Origin: Flaveria trinervia
Taxonomy: Eukaryota; Streptophyta; Magnoliopsida; Asterales; Asteraceae
Reading direction: 5' to 3'
Length of the DNA stretch: 64,000 nucleotides
Assembly: GCA_025506515.1 (NCBI GenBank)
Contig: CM046444.1
Span: 119,288,930-119,352,929, forward strand
Part shown: positions 35,225-46,486 of the stretch, piece after piece
How the letters are laid out: each line of letters begins with the position of its first letter
How positions within the stretch are numbered: the first letter of the stretch is position 1
Program-made: the position numbers and the translations under genes
The notes under the pieces: model-generated
The model's database searches: none
The model's input: the letters and a program-made list of their open reading frames with translations, nothing else
What the model was told of the DNA's origin: nothing

Positions 35225-35985
35225 CGTTTACGAAATCATTCACAATGATTCAGCCTTATTAGATCTAAATAAGCAATTTCTATTGAGGTATATCAAGAAA
35301 TTGGTTTGATTTGTTGTATTTATTAGTATTTATTGGTTTTATTTATTTGGTTAATTGTTAATTTGATATCAAAATTGATGTCTTTACTATAAATGTATAG
35401 CGCCTTACTTTTATCATTCGTTTGTGTGCTTGAAGTATGTGTTACAAAAAAATATGATGATAAAAAAAGCTTTATTTAATATCACGCATCATCTACAACA
35501 GAACTTTATTTATAACATCAGTCGTACAAGATCTGATTTCATAGCATGAGGTTAATGGGTCGCGGGTGGATGGTATCCACCTCCCTTACTTGGATCATGC
35601 TTGGGATTGGCTCCTGGATCATTATAATCTGTCACTTGATCAACGCTGCTTAGGTACCTCTTGAGTCTATACATGTTTGCAACATTTTTGACACATATTG
35701 CTATACAAACAGAAGATAAGGAATTGAGATTAGCTATTTACAAGTAATAAGGGTGTATAAATAATTTATGAAATGAACAAGTTAATACCTGAATGTGAGC
35801 AAAGGAGCAATAGAAAGGAAACTAGAATAATGGTGTTGGTGTTAAAATGCATAGCCATGTTTTGATGAAAGAGAAGGGGGAAGGTAGAGGTTACTTATAT
35901 AGTGATTTGATGCTTAGGATTTCTATTAATGTCCACTTTTTAGTTAAGTCTGAGCTCGTCTGCATTAATTTTTATGTTATATCAG
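35225..35985. repeat. Segmental tandem duplication unit 2 (contains PSY-like gene B)
   Basis: Counterpart of 33,340-34,110; similarity extends beyond the exons on both sides. Confidence 0.8.
35552..35858 (-). CDS. PSY-like secreted sulfated-peptide precursor B (two exons)
   Basis: Predicted 72-aa precursor. Exons 35858-35789 and 35700-35552 (minus), GT-AG intron after the first base of the Ala24 codon, as in gene A. Signal peptide at about residues 1-23 (MAMHFNTNT, then IILVSFLLLLCS), short propeptide (AICVKNVANMYRLKRYLSSV), then DYNDPGANPKHDP, a near-perfect PSY core, and a short tail SKGGGYHPPATH. The family is known for one tyrosine-sulfated peptide per precursor near the C-terminus, which fits. 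A TATATAAG box lies about 40 bp upstream of the ATG (minus strand, 35902-35894). Gene A and gene B are tandem paralogues; B keeps the canonical core better, while A has gained a Lys/Gly-rich extension. Confidence 0.88.
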
Positions 35986-36102
35986 CCTTTTTATTTACAA
36001 TCATATTTTTATCATATTGATGCTCTAATATTATTGTTTAATTAGAGATATGTTTTATTTTAACTCCTTTTAAATTCTTCAAATGAATGCTGATAATTTT
36101 TG

Positions 36103-36103
36103 T

Positions 36104-36153
<50 letters not shown>
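36103..36153. repeat. (TA)n microsatellite
   Basis: About 50 bp of TA dinucleotides with one TTA interruption. Confidence 0.95.
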
Positions 36154-36155
<2 letters not shown>

Positions 36156-36177
36156 CACCTATGGTTTTATAGCTTAA

Positions 36178-36582
36178 CTAGCTTTAGTAAACCCGTATAT
36201 TACATGGGTTGAATAAATAAAATAATAATATAATAAATATATTAATTATACAATGATATTTTAAAATATGATACGACTAAAACAATAAAACAGTGATATC
36301 ATATTTTTAAATTTTTATCTTTATTTTTCTAAAAAAATAAACATTTTTGTTCTAAACAAACCATATAAAAATATCATTTTAAAATTTTTCTTATTACAAC
36401 TCCCAATTTTGATTATTTTTTGTTTTTAAGATTAATTTATTAAATATTAAAAATTATTAAAATAGTATTATTTGTAACTAAGGTAATTATTAAATAGAAA
36501 AAAGAGGCGGGAAAATTTTGGTGATGATGATTGTGGTGCTGACACGTAACATCTTATTTACCGTTTTATTAGAGTAGGAAGA
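36178..36582 (-). mobile_element. Short non-autonomous Helitron candidate
   Basis: On the minus strand it starts with TC (TCTTCCTACTCTAATAAAAC), runs 405 bp and ends with a hairpin (AACCCATGTAATATACGGGTT), ACTAAAG and CTAG. The flanks are A on one side and T on the other, as expected for Helitron insertion between A and T. Similar 3' ends recur at 42,589 and 62,537. Confidence 0.5.
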
Positions 36583-36975
36583 TAAGTTAAGAGAAAAAAT
36601 TTATGGTTGAGTAACTGAAATTTTTAAGACAATAATTGATTGTTATATCATAAAAATATATTAATAAATTTCCTTATTCATTTTTCTTGTTTATCACTAT
36701 GAAATAAATATAGCAAATTAAATTCTAATAATTTGAACTACTAAGCATTGGTAGATAATCAGATAATAATTCATACTATTAAATTGACCAATGACACCTT
36801 TACCTTTTAATTTTTTTTACTATAATCATCAAATATTTGAGTTTGATTTCAACGTGTAATAATTTGGTATGAATTTTTATCGATCAACAAGTAATAATTA
36901 AGATTATTAAATCTAATTTACCAAAGACAGTGATATCCCAATCTTATGCAAGATTGATAATTTGTTGCTTGTGGA

Positions 36976-37338
36976 CAATGTTTTTGCGACCGGATCGGAC
37001 CGACCGGTTCGACCGGGGATCGGCCCCCTAGCCGGTCTGGTTCGTTATAATTCGGTTTTAGGTGGTCGAATCGGCCGGTTCGTCCCGAACTGGTGGTCGA
37101 ACTGGTTTTTTTTCGATTTTAATGGGTAAAAACGGAATGTTGAAACATAAATTAGTATGTTGGATACACAAATATAGTTAAATGCTATATATAACTATAA
37201 AAATACATATATAAGTCACATATAAATTTACTTATATTTAATTACAAATATAAATATAGTTAAATCCTGTCCAACCGGTTCGACCACCAAACCAGTAAGA
37301 CGTCTGATTCGTCATCCGATCCGGTTTTGAAAACATTG
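36976..37338. mobile_element. MITE with CAATGTTTT inverted ends
   Basis: Ends CAATGTTTTTGCGACCGGAT and ATCCGGTTTTGAAAACATTG are imperfect inverted repeats, followed inward by CGGACC/GGTTCGACC-rich sequence. Flanks CTTGTGGA / CTTGGGGT could be a worn 8-bp duplication (6 of 8 match), which would suggest hAT. Confidence 0.55.
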
Positions 37339-37973
37339 CTTGGGGTGGTCGAGAAGGGGGCGGGGCGCGCAACAGCCCGAGGCACAATCTCTTTGTTGCC
37401 CAAAATTTTAAAAAATCATTTATAATATGACTATGTATGTACTTGTCTTGTGAAATCAAAGTGCTAGTTCTGTTGATCGTGTGCTAGTCATAACATGCTA
37501 GCTAAGGTTATATGTCAAGTTAAGAAGAGCATAGGATTCAACATTATAACTAAATCAGCTCAAGCAGTTTTTCAAAATATTGTTGATGCAAGTTGTGTCG
37601 TTTGACATGTTGGATTGGTGACTTACATGCTCTTTTTGTTGAGTCCATATGTGTATTTTAATTGCTTCAAATGGTAGTATCATATCTCAACAGATTTTAT
37701 CTTAAGAATGACATCAAATTTCAACAGATGTGAGCAACATCAAGTTAACTATTCTTAATCACACTATTAATTCTAGGTGGATTATATGTGTTAAGTCAAA
37801 TTAATCTTTAAATTAAATTTCAAGTCTATGATCTATCTATAGTATAAGTTATGTGAATACCTACCGAATGATGCATCGGCGTATGTGAAGTGAAAGACAA
37901 TTTATTCTTTTATTAATTTTTGTTACGTCAGATGAACCGATAAAATTAATATCACATTTATGGGCCATATTCT
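37339..37973. other. Intergenic, no gene recognised
   Basis: No coding or structured signal seen. Confidence 0.4.
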
Positions 37974-38062
37974 TACCTAAATGAGCTAAAAAGTACCTAA
38001 ATGAGCTAAAAAAAGTACCTAAATGAGCTAAAAAAGGTACCTAAATGAGCTAAAAAAAGTAA
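37974..38062. repeat. Tandem repeat, ~24 bp x 4
   Basis: TACCTAAATGAGCTAAAAAA repeated four times with small changes in the A run and the following AGG/AAG. Confidence 0.9.
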
Positions 38063-38519
38063 TTTGACCAATTGGTTGATTTTGAAATTGAATAAACATA
38101 AAATATGTTTGGAAATCTTGAAACCACTTCATTTGTCTTGTGCAAGACCCTTAATTTCAATAAGAAAAATTATATGATTAAATGTGTTAAATGATGAAAC
38201 TTACATTGTTTTCACACATTACTAAGAAAATTCATTCAGGCGTGTTGTTTTTTTAAGAAAAACTATTTCTGACGTCTTTTGTCTGCGCTACATAGACCAC
38301 GCGTAGACATTGAGTTCTGCCAAGCGTTTATTTTTGGAACACTTTTCATTAAAAAAGGTGCAGATTTAACACAACATTTTTAAAGTCTATAGAAGATTAA
38401 ACACCATCACCCATATCCACCACCTTTGTTTGTCACCACCACCGTACGCCTCCACCCACCATCCGCCACCAACACCGCCCAACCGTCCACCATCACCCAC
38501 CATCTACCATCACCACCAC

Positions 38520-41257
38520 TGTCACACCCTCAAAATCCACGTGCGGAGTTTTACCGCGAGGCGTGTGAACAAACCAGTATCCCAGTCAATAGTTACTCAG
38601 AACGACTCTATATGCCACTATTAAAAATAAAATCAACCAAATTATAAACTTGAAACAGTGCGGAAGCGTTTTGTAAAACAACCCAAAGAAATAAAAGTGT
38701 ATACTATGGCAAAACATGCGCCAACCCAAAAAAGTAAACATCAACCATTAAATGATAAAAATGTCTTGAAGATCGAGTCTTAGAATGCAAGTGAAACCCT
38801 GTAGTGCTCTTAATGGCAAGCAAGCTAATGACCTGAGAATAGCATACTAAAATGTCAACACAATGGTTAGTGAGTTCAAGAGTGATAATCAAACATAAAC
38901 AGTTTAATAACATAGATATAAAAGTAGTGCATTGTAACAGATAGCTAGTCCATTAACAATAAATATTAATTCATAGTGATTTCGCAATTGAAGCTGACTG
39001 TGTTACGTTGTTGCCTCCTATCACGACTTAACAGGTCGTGACAATGTTCAATAGGACAACTTGCACCCGGTTGACCTCGAGTCACACAGGTGGGGCTCGT
39101 CAGACCCAGTAGTACTACCCAAATTTTCCCGCTATTCAATATTAACAATTCGAAAGTGTGAGGACTTTTCCATGATATCAACACTATATTAATATTACAC
39201 ACAACTTGAATATATAAAGTGTTTGTGATTTACCAGCATGCTATCTCCCCCAAAAGAGATTAAATAAAGAGTGGGGCATGAACTCACCTGATACGCGTAA
39301 TAGACACTTAGAGTTTTACTTGACAGACAGAATGGACAGACAACCTTCAGAGGTTACCTAGATCATATAAGTACATGAGTACGTGTATACAAAGAACATG
39401 TGAAACCCTAAGTACACTACAACCAAGGACTCAAGATTTTAGAGAACAGACACGTTTGACCCAGTTGACCCGTTGGTGCTTTATGTGTTGTAAACCATTC
39501 AAGTAATCATACACATATATCATACATGGTTAACATTCAAATAGATCATATGTATGCTATATTATCCAGGTATATCACTTAGATCATCATACAACCAAAT
39601 GTCATACAAGTCATGCGAATCTAGAATATTAACGTATCCACTAGTTATACCACAACTAACATGCCACACAAAGATCAAATCACGCACCACATGCCATGTG
39701 AAGCCACTCACGACTTCACATCCTAAACCCTACCAATCCTACCAAGTAGGGGCCTCAGATTCGCACGCATGTATGATGATCATAATCATATTCATTAACC
39801 ATGTTCATTGCATTCAACAAACATCACAACAATCAATTTCCAGTCCCAAACATGATGTCTTAACTACTAACCAACATCAACATCATACATGATCATCAAA
39901 GTCCAAACATCACCCATGATTATCCAAGCATCCCATACAACTAATTCAACATGTTCTATCACATTAGGATTCATTCATGAACTTACTAACATGCTCCTAA
40001 CATCCCAAACATGTTTAAACTATCATCCATCAAACTTTGTGCAAATAAAGTTTCCCTTTTGGGAAAGCACATCCCAAAATCTATCAAACATCCAATGCAT
40101 TCATGAATTCATTAATAATATACCAATTCAAGTTCATATCAACATCTAAGCATGATCAACAACATCCAAACATCATAACTCCTCAATTCATATCCTAAAA
40201 AGTTACTATCTTTAGTAATGTATGAACTATAACATGTGTTCTTGAATTCCCAATGATCACAACAACAATCTAACATCTAATCATCACCATGAACACATCC
40301 ATAACATCAATTCATAAATAATTCAACATTACATTCAAAATAAAATTACTATTATTAGTAAGCTATGAACACCAACTTCAATTCATCAATTTCTTGCAAG
40401 ATCAATGTATCCTAACATTCATACAACCTACAAATCATCATACATTCATCAAACAATCATTAACTTCACATAATCATGCTAATTTCGAATTAGGGTTTGC
40501 ATAAAACCAAAGTTCATGATCAATCCACTAAAAACATACAATTCATGCATAATCAACGTTAAACAACATGTATTCAATCCAACTAACATACTAACATCAT
40601 CAATTAACATCAATTTCGACTCCATGAACACCCATTCACGAATTTAGGTTCGGCCATCATGAACAACTCACAAAAACTTAAAAAATCTAACCTTTAAACG
40701 TGTGTTAACTTGTAATTGATGATTCCTACGTGTTGTATGCCTTGTAATCGAACCAAATCGATGCTTTGATGCTTGTTCTAGGTCGAAATCGCAAGGGAGA
40801 GGGGTGTGAGGGTGAAATCGCGGCCGAATTGGGGTGGGGGCTAGGGTTTGGGTGTTTTGTTTAATTTTATTTCCATATTTACCCTTTAAGCCCTTGTAAT
40901 TTGTATTTTATAAAAACTAGGCTTTAAACTCTTTGTAAAGTGTTTTTAACTTAATAATATAAAGATATAAACTAATGAAAATCATTATATATTTTATCTT
41001 TATAAAAACACAAGACATACGAATAAATAGGCACGTTTCCGCGTTACGCGATTAATTTTCTAATTAACATTTAAAACATGCAAACACATAAACATAACAC
41101 AATAATCACATAATCAATTAGATTATCATTAATTTAACATTATTAATTATTATTAGGTCATCAACGTTAAACGACAACTAGTGTGTGTTTACGACACGTG
41201 TATGCAAGACTTAACGGAACTAACGGAGTTGGTAACGGAAATTTACCGGATGTCACA
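38520..41257 (-). mobile_element. Large LTR of a truncated retroelement (minus orientation)
   Basis: Read on the minus strand it begins TGTGACATCCGG and ends GAGGGTGTGACA, about 2.7 kb. It is preceded on the minus strand by a polypurine-like block (CAACATGGGGATAA) and by GGACGAAAATTCTTTC, a sequence common just before the 3' LTR of Tekay/Del-type elements (recalled similarity). Only about 150 bp of internal sequence remain and no target duplication was found, so it is probably a truncated 3' end rather than a solo LTR. The interior is non-coding and, on the plus strand, strikingly poor in G. Confidence 0.55.
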
Positions 41258-41420
41258 TTATCCCCATGTTGAAAGAATTTTCGTCCGAAAATTGCGTTAC
41301 ATGGTGAGAGTGTTCCATCACTGGTCTACTGCATTGGCACACAGAAATCGAAATCGAGTGAGTTTTGGATGAGTTGTCACATCATCCCCATGTTGAAAGA
41401 AATTTCGTCCTGAAATTTAA
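41251..41420 (-). repeat. Duplicated pre-LTR (polypurine) block
   Basis: Two copies about 124 bp apart of a ~45-bp block (plus strand: TGTCACAT..TCCCCATGTTGA, then AAGAA.TTTCGTCC). Confidence 0.7.
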
Positions 41421-41440
41421 ATAAATACCTTCGTCTGCTT

Positions 41441-41595
41441 GGTGGTGGTGATGGTGGTCATGCTTGGTAGTGGTGGCTGGTGACGACTAATATTAGTGGT
41501 CGGGGGTGGTCCGCGTGGAGTTGGTGGGTGGTGGTGGTTGTTATGGTGGGTAGGTGGTGGTGGTGGTTGTTATGGTGGGTAGGTGGTGGTGGTGC
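41441..41595. repeat. GGT-rich simple sequence with 31-bp tandem unit
   Basis: Long (GGTGGT)n-type stretch; the last part contains GGTGGTTGTTATGGTGGGTA repeated in tandem. A CCA-rich block of opposite polarity lies at 38,400-38,519. Confidence 0.85.
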
Positions 41596-41599
41596 CTAA

Positions 41600-42588
41600 G
41601 GATCGAAGAATGAATGTAATGAAAACAAAGAAAAGAGGTTCGATGAAATGAATTAGGGGGAACAACATTAACTTTGTAATGGTCCATCTCGTTTCCTTCA
41701 AGGACATCTCTTTTTTCATTCACGCTCAATGATTAGTTTCACTTCGTTTTTCATTCTTGCGTACCAAACATACTTTAGTGTAAAGGATGGGGATAGGGAA
41801 GCTGGTGTGAATGCTCTTTAATAATTAAAATATATGATTAAAGGTGATAAAAATATATAATTTAAATTTGTAATGAGTTTGGGTTCTAACTTCTAAGGCT
41901 AATGTTCGTTAACTTTTTCCGTTAAATCAAGGTAAAATGAGATATATACCCTCTTTTCTTGATTATTCAGCAAGACATCTCAGATCTCAACTGGGTTTGC
42001 ACCTATTTTTAACATTTGGTTAAGTTTCAATCATTAGGGTTTGTTATTTCAACCTCACTAATCGTAGTGAATTCAGAGTATTAACTTCCATCATGTTCAT
42101 CATTGTTGCGGTCGTTCATTATATTGATTGCTAATCAAATACTTTCACCATGTTCAAGGTTCAAGTTTTGAAACCTTGACTTTGTTTTCTTGATATAATG
42201 GAAGGTGGTTCGGGTGGCAGTTACGATGGTGGATGGGGACCAAAGATCGGTAGCGGAAATCTCAAATCGACCAAAACATATGATAGAGATAACAGTGTAT
42301 GGTGGTCGGTGGAACAAGATCATACATGGTAATGGTAATGATGGTACTCTGATAAAAGAAAATAAATTGATTTTGTATTATATAATTATTTAAGAAGGTT
42401 GTTAGTTTAAAAAATACTAATAAAAATATATTATTTTACATAAATTACACAGTCCCTCATCAATAGGGCTGTTCACGAACCAAACCAAACTGAACCAAAC
42501 GCAGCTTTGCTCGTACTTTGTTCGGTTTCAAACTAGCCCCTACATCGCCTCCCGACTAGCGATTTTTTCAACATTGCTTATGTAAAAA
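41600..42588. other. Intergenic, no gene recognised
   Basis: A small Gly-rich frame from the ATG near 42,199 is not supported by any other signal. Confidence 0.4.
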
Positions 42589-45401
42589 GTAGCTTTAGTA
42601 AACCTATGTATTACACGAGTTAAATAAATAAAATATTAAATATACTAAATGGACAAGTTGGAGTTAGTAAAAATAAGATAACGGACCAAATTGGGCCGTT
42701 AAAAAAAAACGGGTCAGAATGGGTTTAATCTATATTTGCCCTAGAACTAGTTTCCATAATTGCAACCTCCGAATCTCCTCTCTCTTCTTCCTTCTTGAGT
42801 TTTTGATTTACATTAGTGATGAAGTGATGAGTTTTTGAAACGAGACATTACGATTTACATTATGGTTGTTTTTGTTGAGATAATACTCGATTTGAAGATG
42901 TGGATTTTCATCACAAACACTCCCAAATCTTAATCTGGACCGAACCTATCTATTGATTCTGGAACGAAGAACGCAGATGAGAGTTGAAGAATAGTGGATG
43001 AAGAAGACCACTGGATGGATTTCATCAATTTCAAGGTCCTTGATTTCATTGATCTAATTGATTTAGATTCAAGGTTTTTGGTCTGATTCATCAATTTTTT
43101 TGCTTTTGAGTTTTGTTTCTAATTCATTAATTCTGTTTTTTACTGATGTAATGTGCTATGATTCTAAACAATCTGGGTTTTGATTCATTGTTTACGGTTT
43201 CGAAACCCATTTAGCATAAAAAAGTCAATTGAACATACGTCAAATGAAAAAAAAAGTATTTTGACATTGATTAAGCAAAAGATCGGAATTCACCGTGATT
43301 GTAGATGAGACTTTGATTTGATTTTTGACTTTTAGAGTTCTAATGGAATGAACAGATGAGAGATTTTACTTCTTGATGGACATGTGTTAGTTTTGATTTT
43401 GGTTCGAATGATTCAGTGGACAAATTTTGATATTTGATTGTTGCTCTTGTAATCGGAGTTTCATCGTTTTTAAAACTAAACCCATCCTCACCCATCTTAA
43501 TTTTTGTCAAAAACCCATTCTGACCCGATCTATAACGATCCTTTATTTGATATTGCTCATTTTGACCCGCACTCATCATAACCCAATCTATTATGACCCA
43601 TCATCTTGCCCAACCTAACCCGCCCGTTTTGCCAGATCCTAGTAATAACTATAAAGTAATAAAATATTATCAACTTTTAAATATTTTTTGGCTTTTTTCA
43701 AAAAAATAAATAAAATTTGTGTTTATAACAAACATCTAAAAAAATATTTCAATTTTATAATTTAAATTTTAACTCTCACTTTTAGATATCTTTTTGTTTA
43801 CAAATAATATTTCTTTATAAAACACCAATTTTAAATATTTCATGTTTTTTTATAAAGTTTGCTATTTTAAAAACAATTTTATTGTATAAGATTTGTTTCT
43901 TTCGAAATAATATTAATAAAAAGATCTCTTTTCTTAATTTAGTAGAAAAATATTTATAATCTAAAAAATATTATTATTAAATAATGTAATTATTTAATAG
44001 ATAAAAAAATTTGAAAAAATTTAATTAGAAAGAATATTGTATTAACATGTGTGTCAGTTACTATTTTGTTAAAACAATAACATATCCTTTTAATCTATTT
44101 AATCTATTATAGATTATAAATTATTCAGATACTAACATAATTGTACATCAATATTATTTTATATATGTATTTATTCTCATAAGCTTACAATTATATAACT
44201 TAAGTTCAAAGAATATTTCTTTCTCTTGACAATTTTCAAAAGATACCATCCTTTGCTTTTCCATATACGCGTTCGTTTTCCGCCTACTACTACTTTTCTT
44301 AACTATAACATAGGATCTATTTTCATATTCTATCAAAAATAAATTTTCAATTCATTATATTATAATAGGTTAGTTCTCATGTAATATACATATTAAACAA
44401 ATAAAATATATAAATTTATGTATTATAAGTTAATGTTTGAAAATAAACTATGATTATAAATACGTATAAATAGCTATTTTAAGTAAATAAACAATAATGT
44501 ATTTTTTTAATCTTTTATTTTATACAATAATTCTGATTTTTAAATATATTGTTTTCAAAAAAATATTTTTTTAAAAATTTCATTGTATTTTGTACTTCAT
44601 AAAGTTTTGTTTTTAAAAAGTGTATTTATAATAAAAATTAGGTTTTTAATTTATTAAATTATATATATATTTTGGTGTGAGTAATATTATTAGTATTCAA
44701 TATCATTATTAATAATATAGAGAAAAAATAAAGTAAGTATAATGAGATCTATAATTATTTCACGCTTATTTTAGTTTTTTATAAATAGATAGATAGGCTA
44801 AATAATATATAATTAAAATTATATATAGGTAATAGTTCAATAAATAAAAAAATTATACCATTTTTTAAAACTCTCTTATGTAAATACTTTTATTTTTAAA
44901 CATTTTTTTTAATTTTTTATAAAAAATATTTTTATATAAAATTCTTGTTTTAAAAAAATATAATTTGTAATTATTCTAGTTGTTTAATTAAGACCGTTTT
45001 AAAATATTTCACATGTTATAATTAAAAAAAATACAAAAATTTTTTAAAATATTTTGTTTAGAAAATGTTTAATGTTTTAGAAAATTTCATATTATATAAA
45101 ACTTTAGTTTTTTGTTATTTAGATTTTAATTGAATATGTTATTTTAATATCCTTCATAAAATCTATTTTAGAAAAAAAATAGTTTGCTTTTAAGAAAAAA
45201 AATAAATAAAAGAGAGAAGCATAGTAATTAATAAAATTTATTTTTAATAAAAGAGAGAAATTTGTATGAGTATTTAAATTACTATAATACTATTTTTTAG
45301 GAAAAATTAATTTACAAATGTCTAGAAAAATAACAAGTGTCAAAAACATAACTAAAAGAATGAAAAGTGACAAGAAACCTCATTTTATTAGTGGTTATAG
45401 A
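42589..45401 (-). mobile_element. Candidate Helitron (~2.8 kb) with leader-like captured sequence
   Basis: Minus-strand 5' end TCTATAACCACTAATAAAAT at 45401 and a 3' end with hairpin (AACTCGTGTAATACATAGGTT), ACTAAAG and CTAC, flanked by A and T. The terminal hairpin matches 36,178 and 62,537, but the final base departs from CTRR. The plus strand at about 42,730-43,100 carries a pyrimidine-rich, UTR-like stretch. The rest is very AT-rich. Pairing of these two ends is inferred, not proven. Confidence 0.3.
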
Positions 45402-45627
45402 TATAACATGACCGATTACCATCTAGAATAAATTAGTTTACAAAATTGATGATCCTATCATATTCAACGATCTTAAGCTAGTGATTTAGCACCCAGTTGT
45501 TCTGACGTGTTATTTATAAGCTTTCGAAAATATTCATTTTTACTTATTGCATGTTGGATAAGTATAGAGTATGGTAATCTAAATCTCTCAAAGAGAGAAT
45601 TAAAATTACGTAAATAATGTTAAAACA

Positions 45628-46238
45628 TTTTTTACTATATGGTGAGTATTTTCTATAAAATCATTCAGGAAACTTCTAGAGCATAATAGTCCGATAATTA
45701 ATTTATGTCCTATATCGTGGCTTCATTGGATACCATTGAAAATTCGTTGTTTCGGATGGAAAGCTCGTGGAAAGAATCCCGACAAAGGAAGCTCTCGCCA
45801 ACAGAGGTGTGGATCTATACTCAACGGAGTGTTCACTGGGTTGCGGATCCATTAAATCCGTGAACCATATCCTCCTTCGCTGCTCGTTCGCACGCAAAGT
45901 TTTGTCCAATATTGCCTTGTGGTGTGGTTTTCATGTCTCGGGCTATGAATCCATTTGAGATATAATAAACGGTGCAATCAATTTGAAAGACATGACTGAA
46001 TTAAAAAAGACTGTATGTTATAGTCTTGACGACATTATGGTATATTTGGTTGTTCAGAAACGACATAATATTTAAACTCTCTTTTACGTCGGTATCAAAA
46101 GTCATTGAAACTCCTGAGTTTTTCAGAAGTAATATTACCAAAAATCTATTTTTGGTGGTCTTTTTCTTTTCTTAGGCATGGCTCTGGCACCTTGATACTT
46201 TATCTTATTAATAAAATTCTTTTTGCCGTTTAAAAAAA
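45628..46238 (+). mobile_element. 5'-truncated LINE (L1-type) with zinc-binding RT tail
   Basis: Coding remnants (WIPLKIRCFGWKA, ERIPTKEALANRGVDLYS, VNHILLRCSFARKVL) match the zf-RVT domain at the end of plant L1-type reverse transcriptases, with frameshifts and stops. The element ends in a short A run after TTGCCGTTT. It is bounded by an 18-bp perfect duplication, GTAAATAATGTTAAAACA, at 45610-45627 and 46239-46256, typical of target-primed insertion. Confidence 0.9.
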
Positions 46239-46486
46239 GTAAATAATGTTAAAACAACCTTATACATAAATATTTATTAAAGTGAGTATACAATACTAAA
46301 GATCGTAATGGGTCAAAGATCAAACACAAAATTGCGTTGAATATGCCATTTCTTCATTTCCATAACATCTTAAATGACTAAATCTGAAAATACCATTGGT
46401 TTCCATCCCCCTCCTCACACAATCCTTAAACCTACAACTAACCCCCTATAAAATAATATATTTACAAGCCACCCCCTCCTACTCTT

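Noticed and set aside
38426..38647. Pro/His-rich frames
   Set aside because: Translation of CCA/ACC simple sequence running into the LTR end.
42199..42335. Small Gly/Trp-rich frame (MEGGSGGSYDGGWG...)
   Set aside because: No splice partner, signal peptide or family resemblance; length is within chance for this composition.
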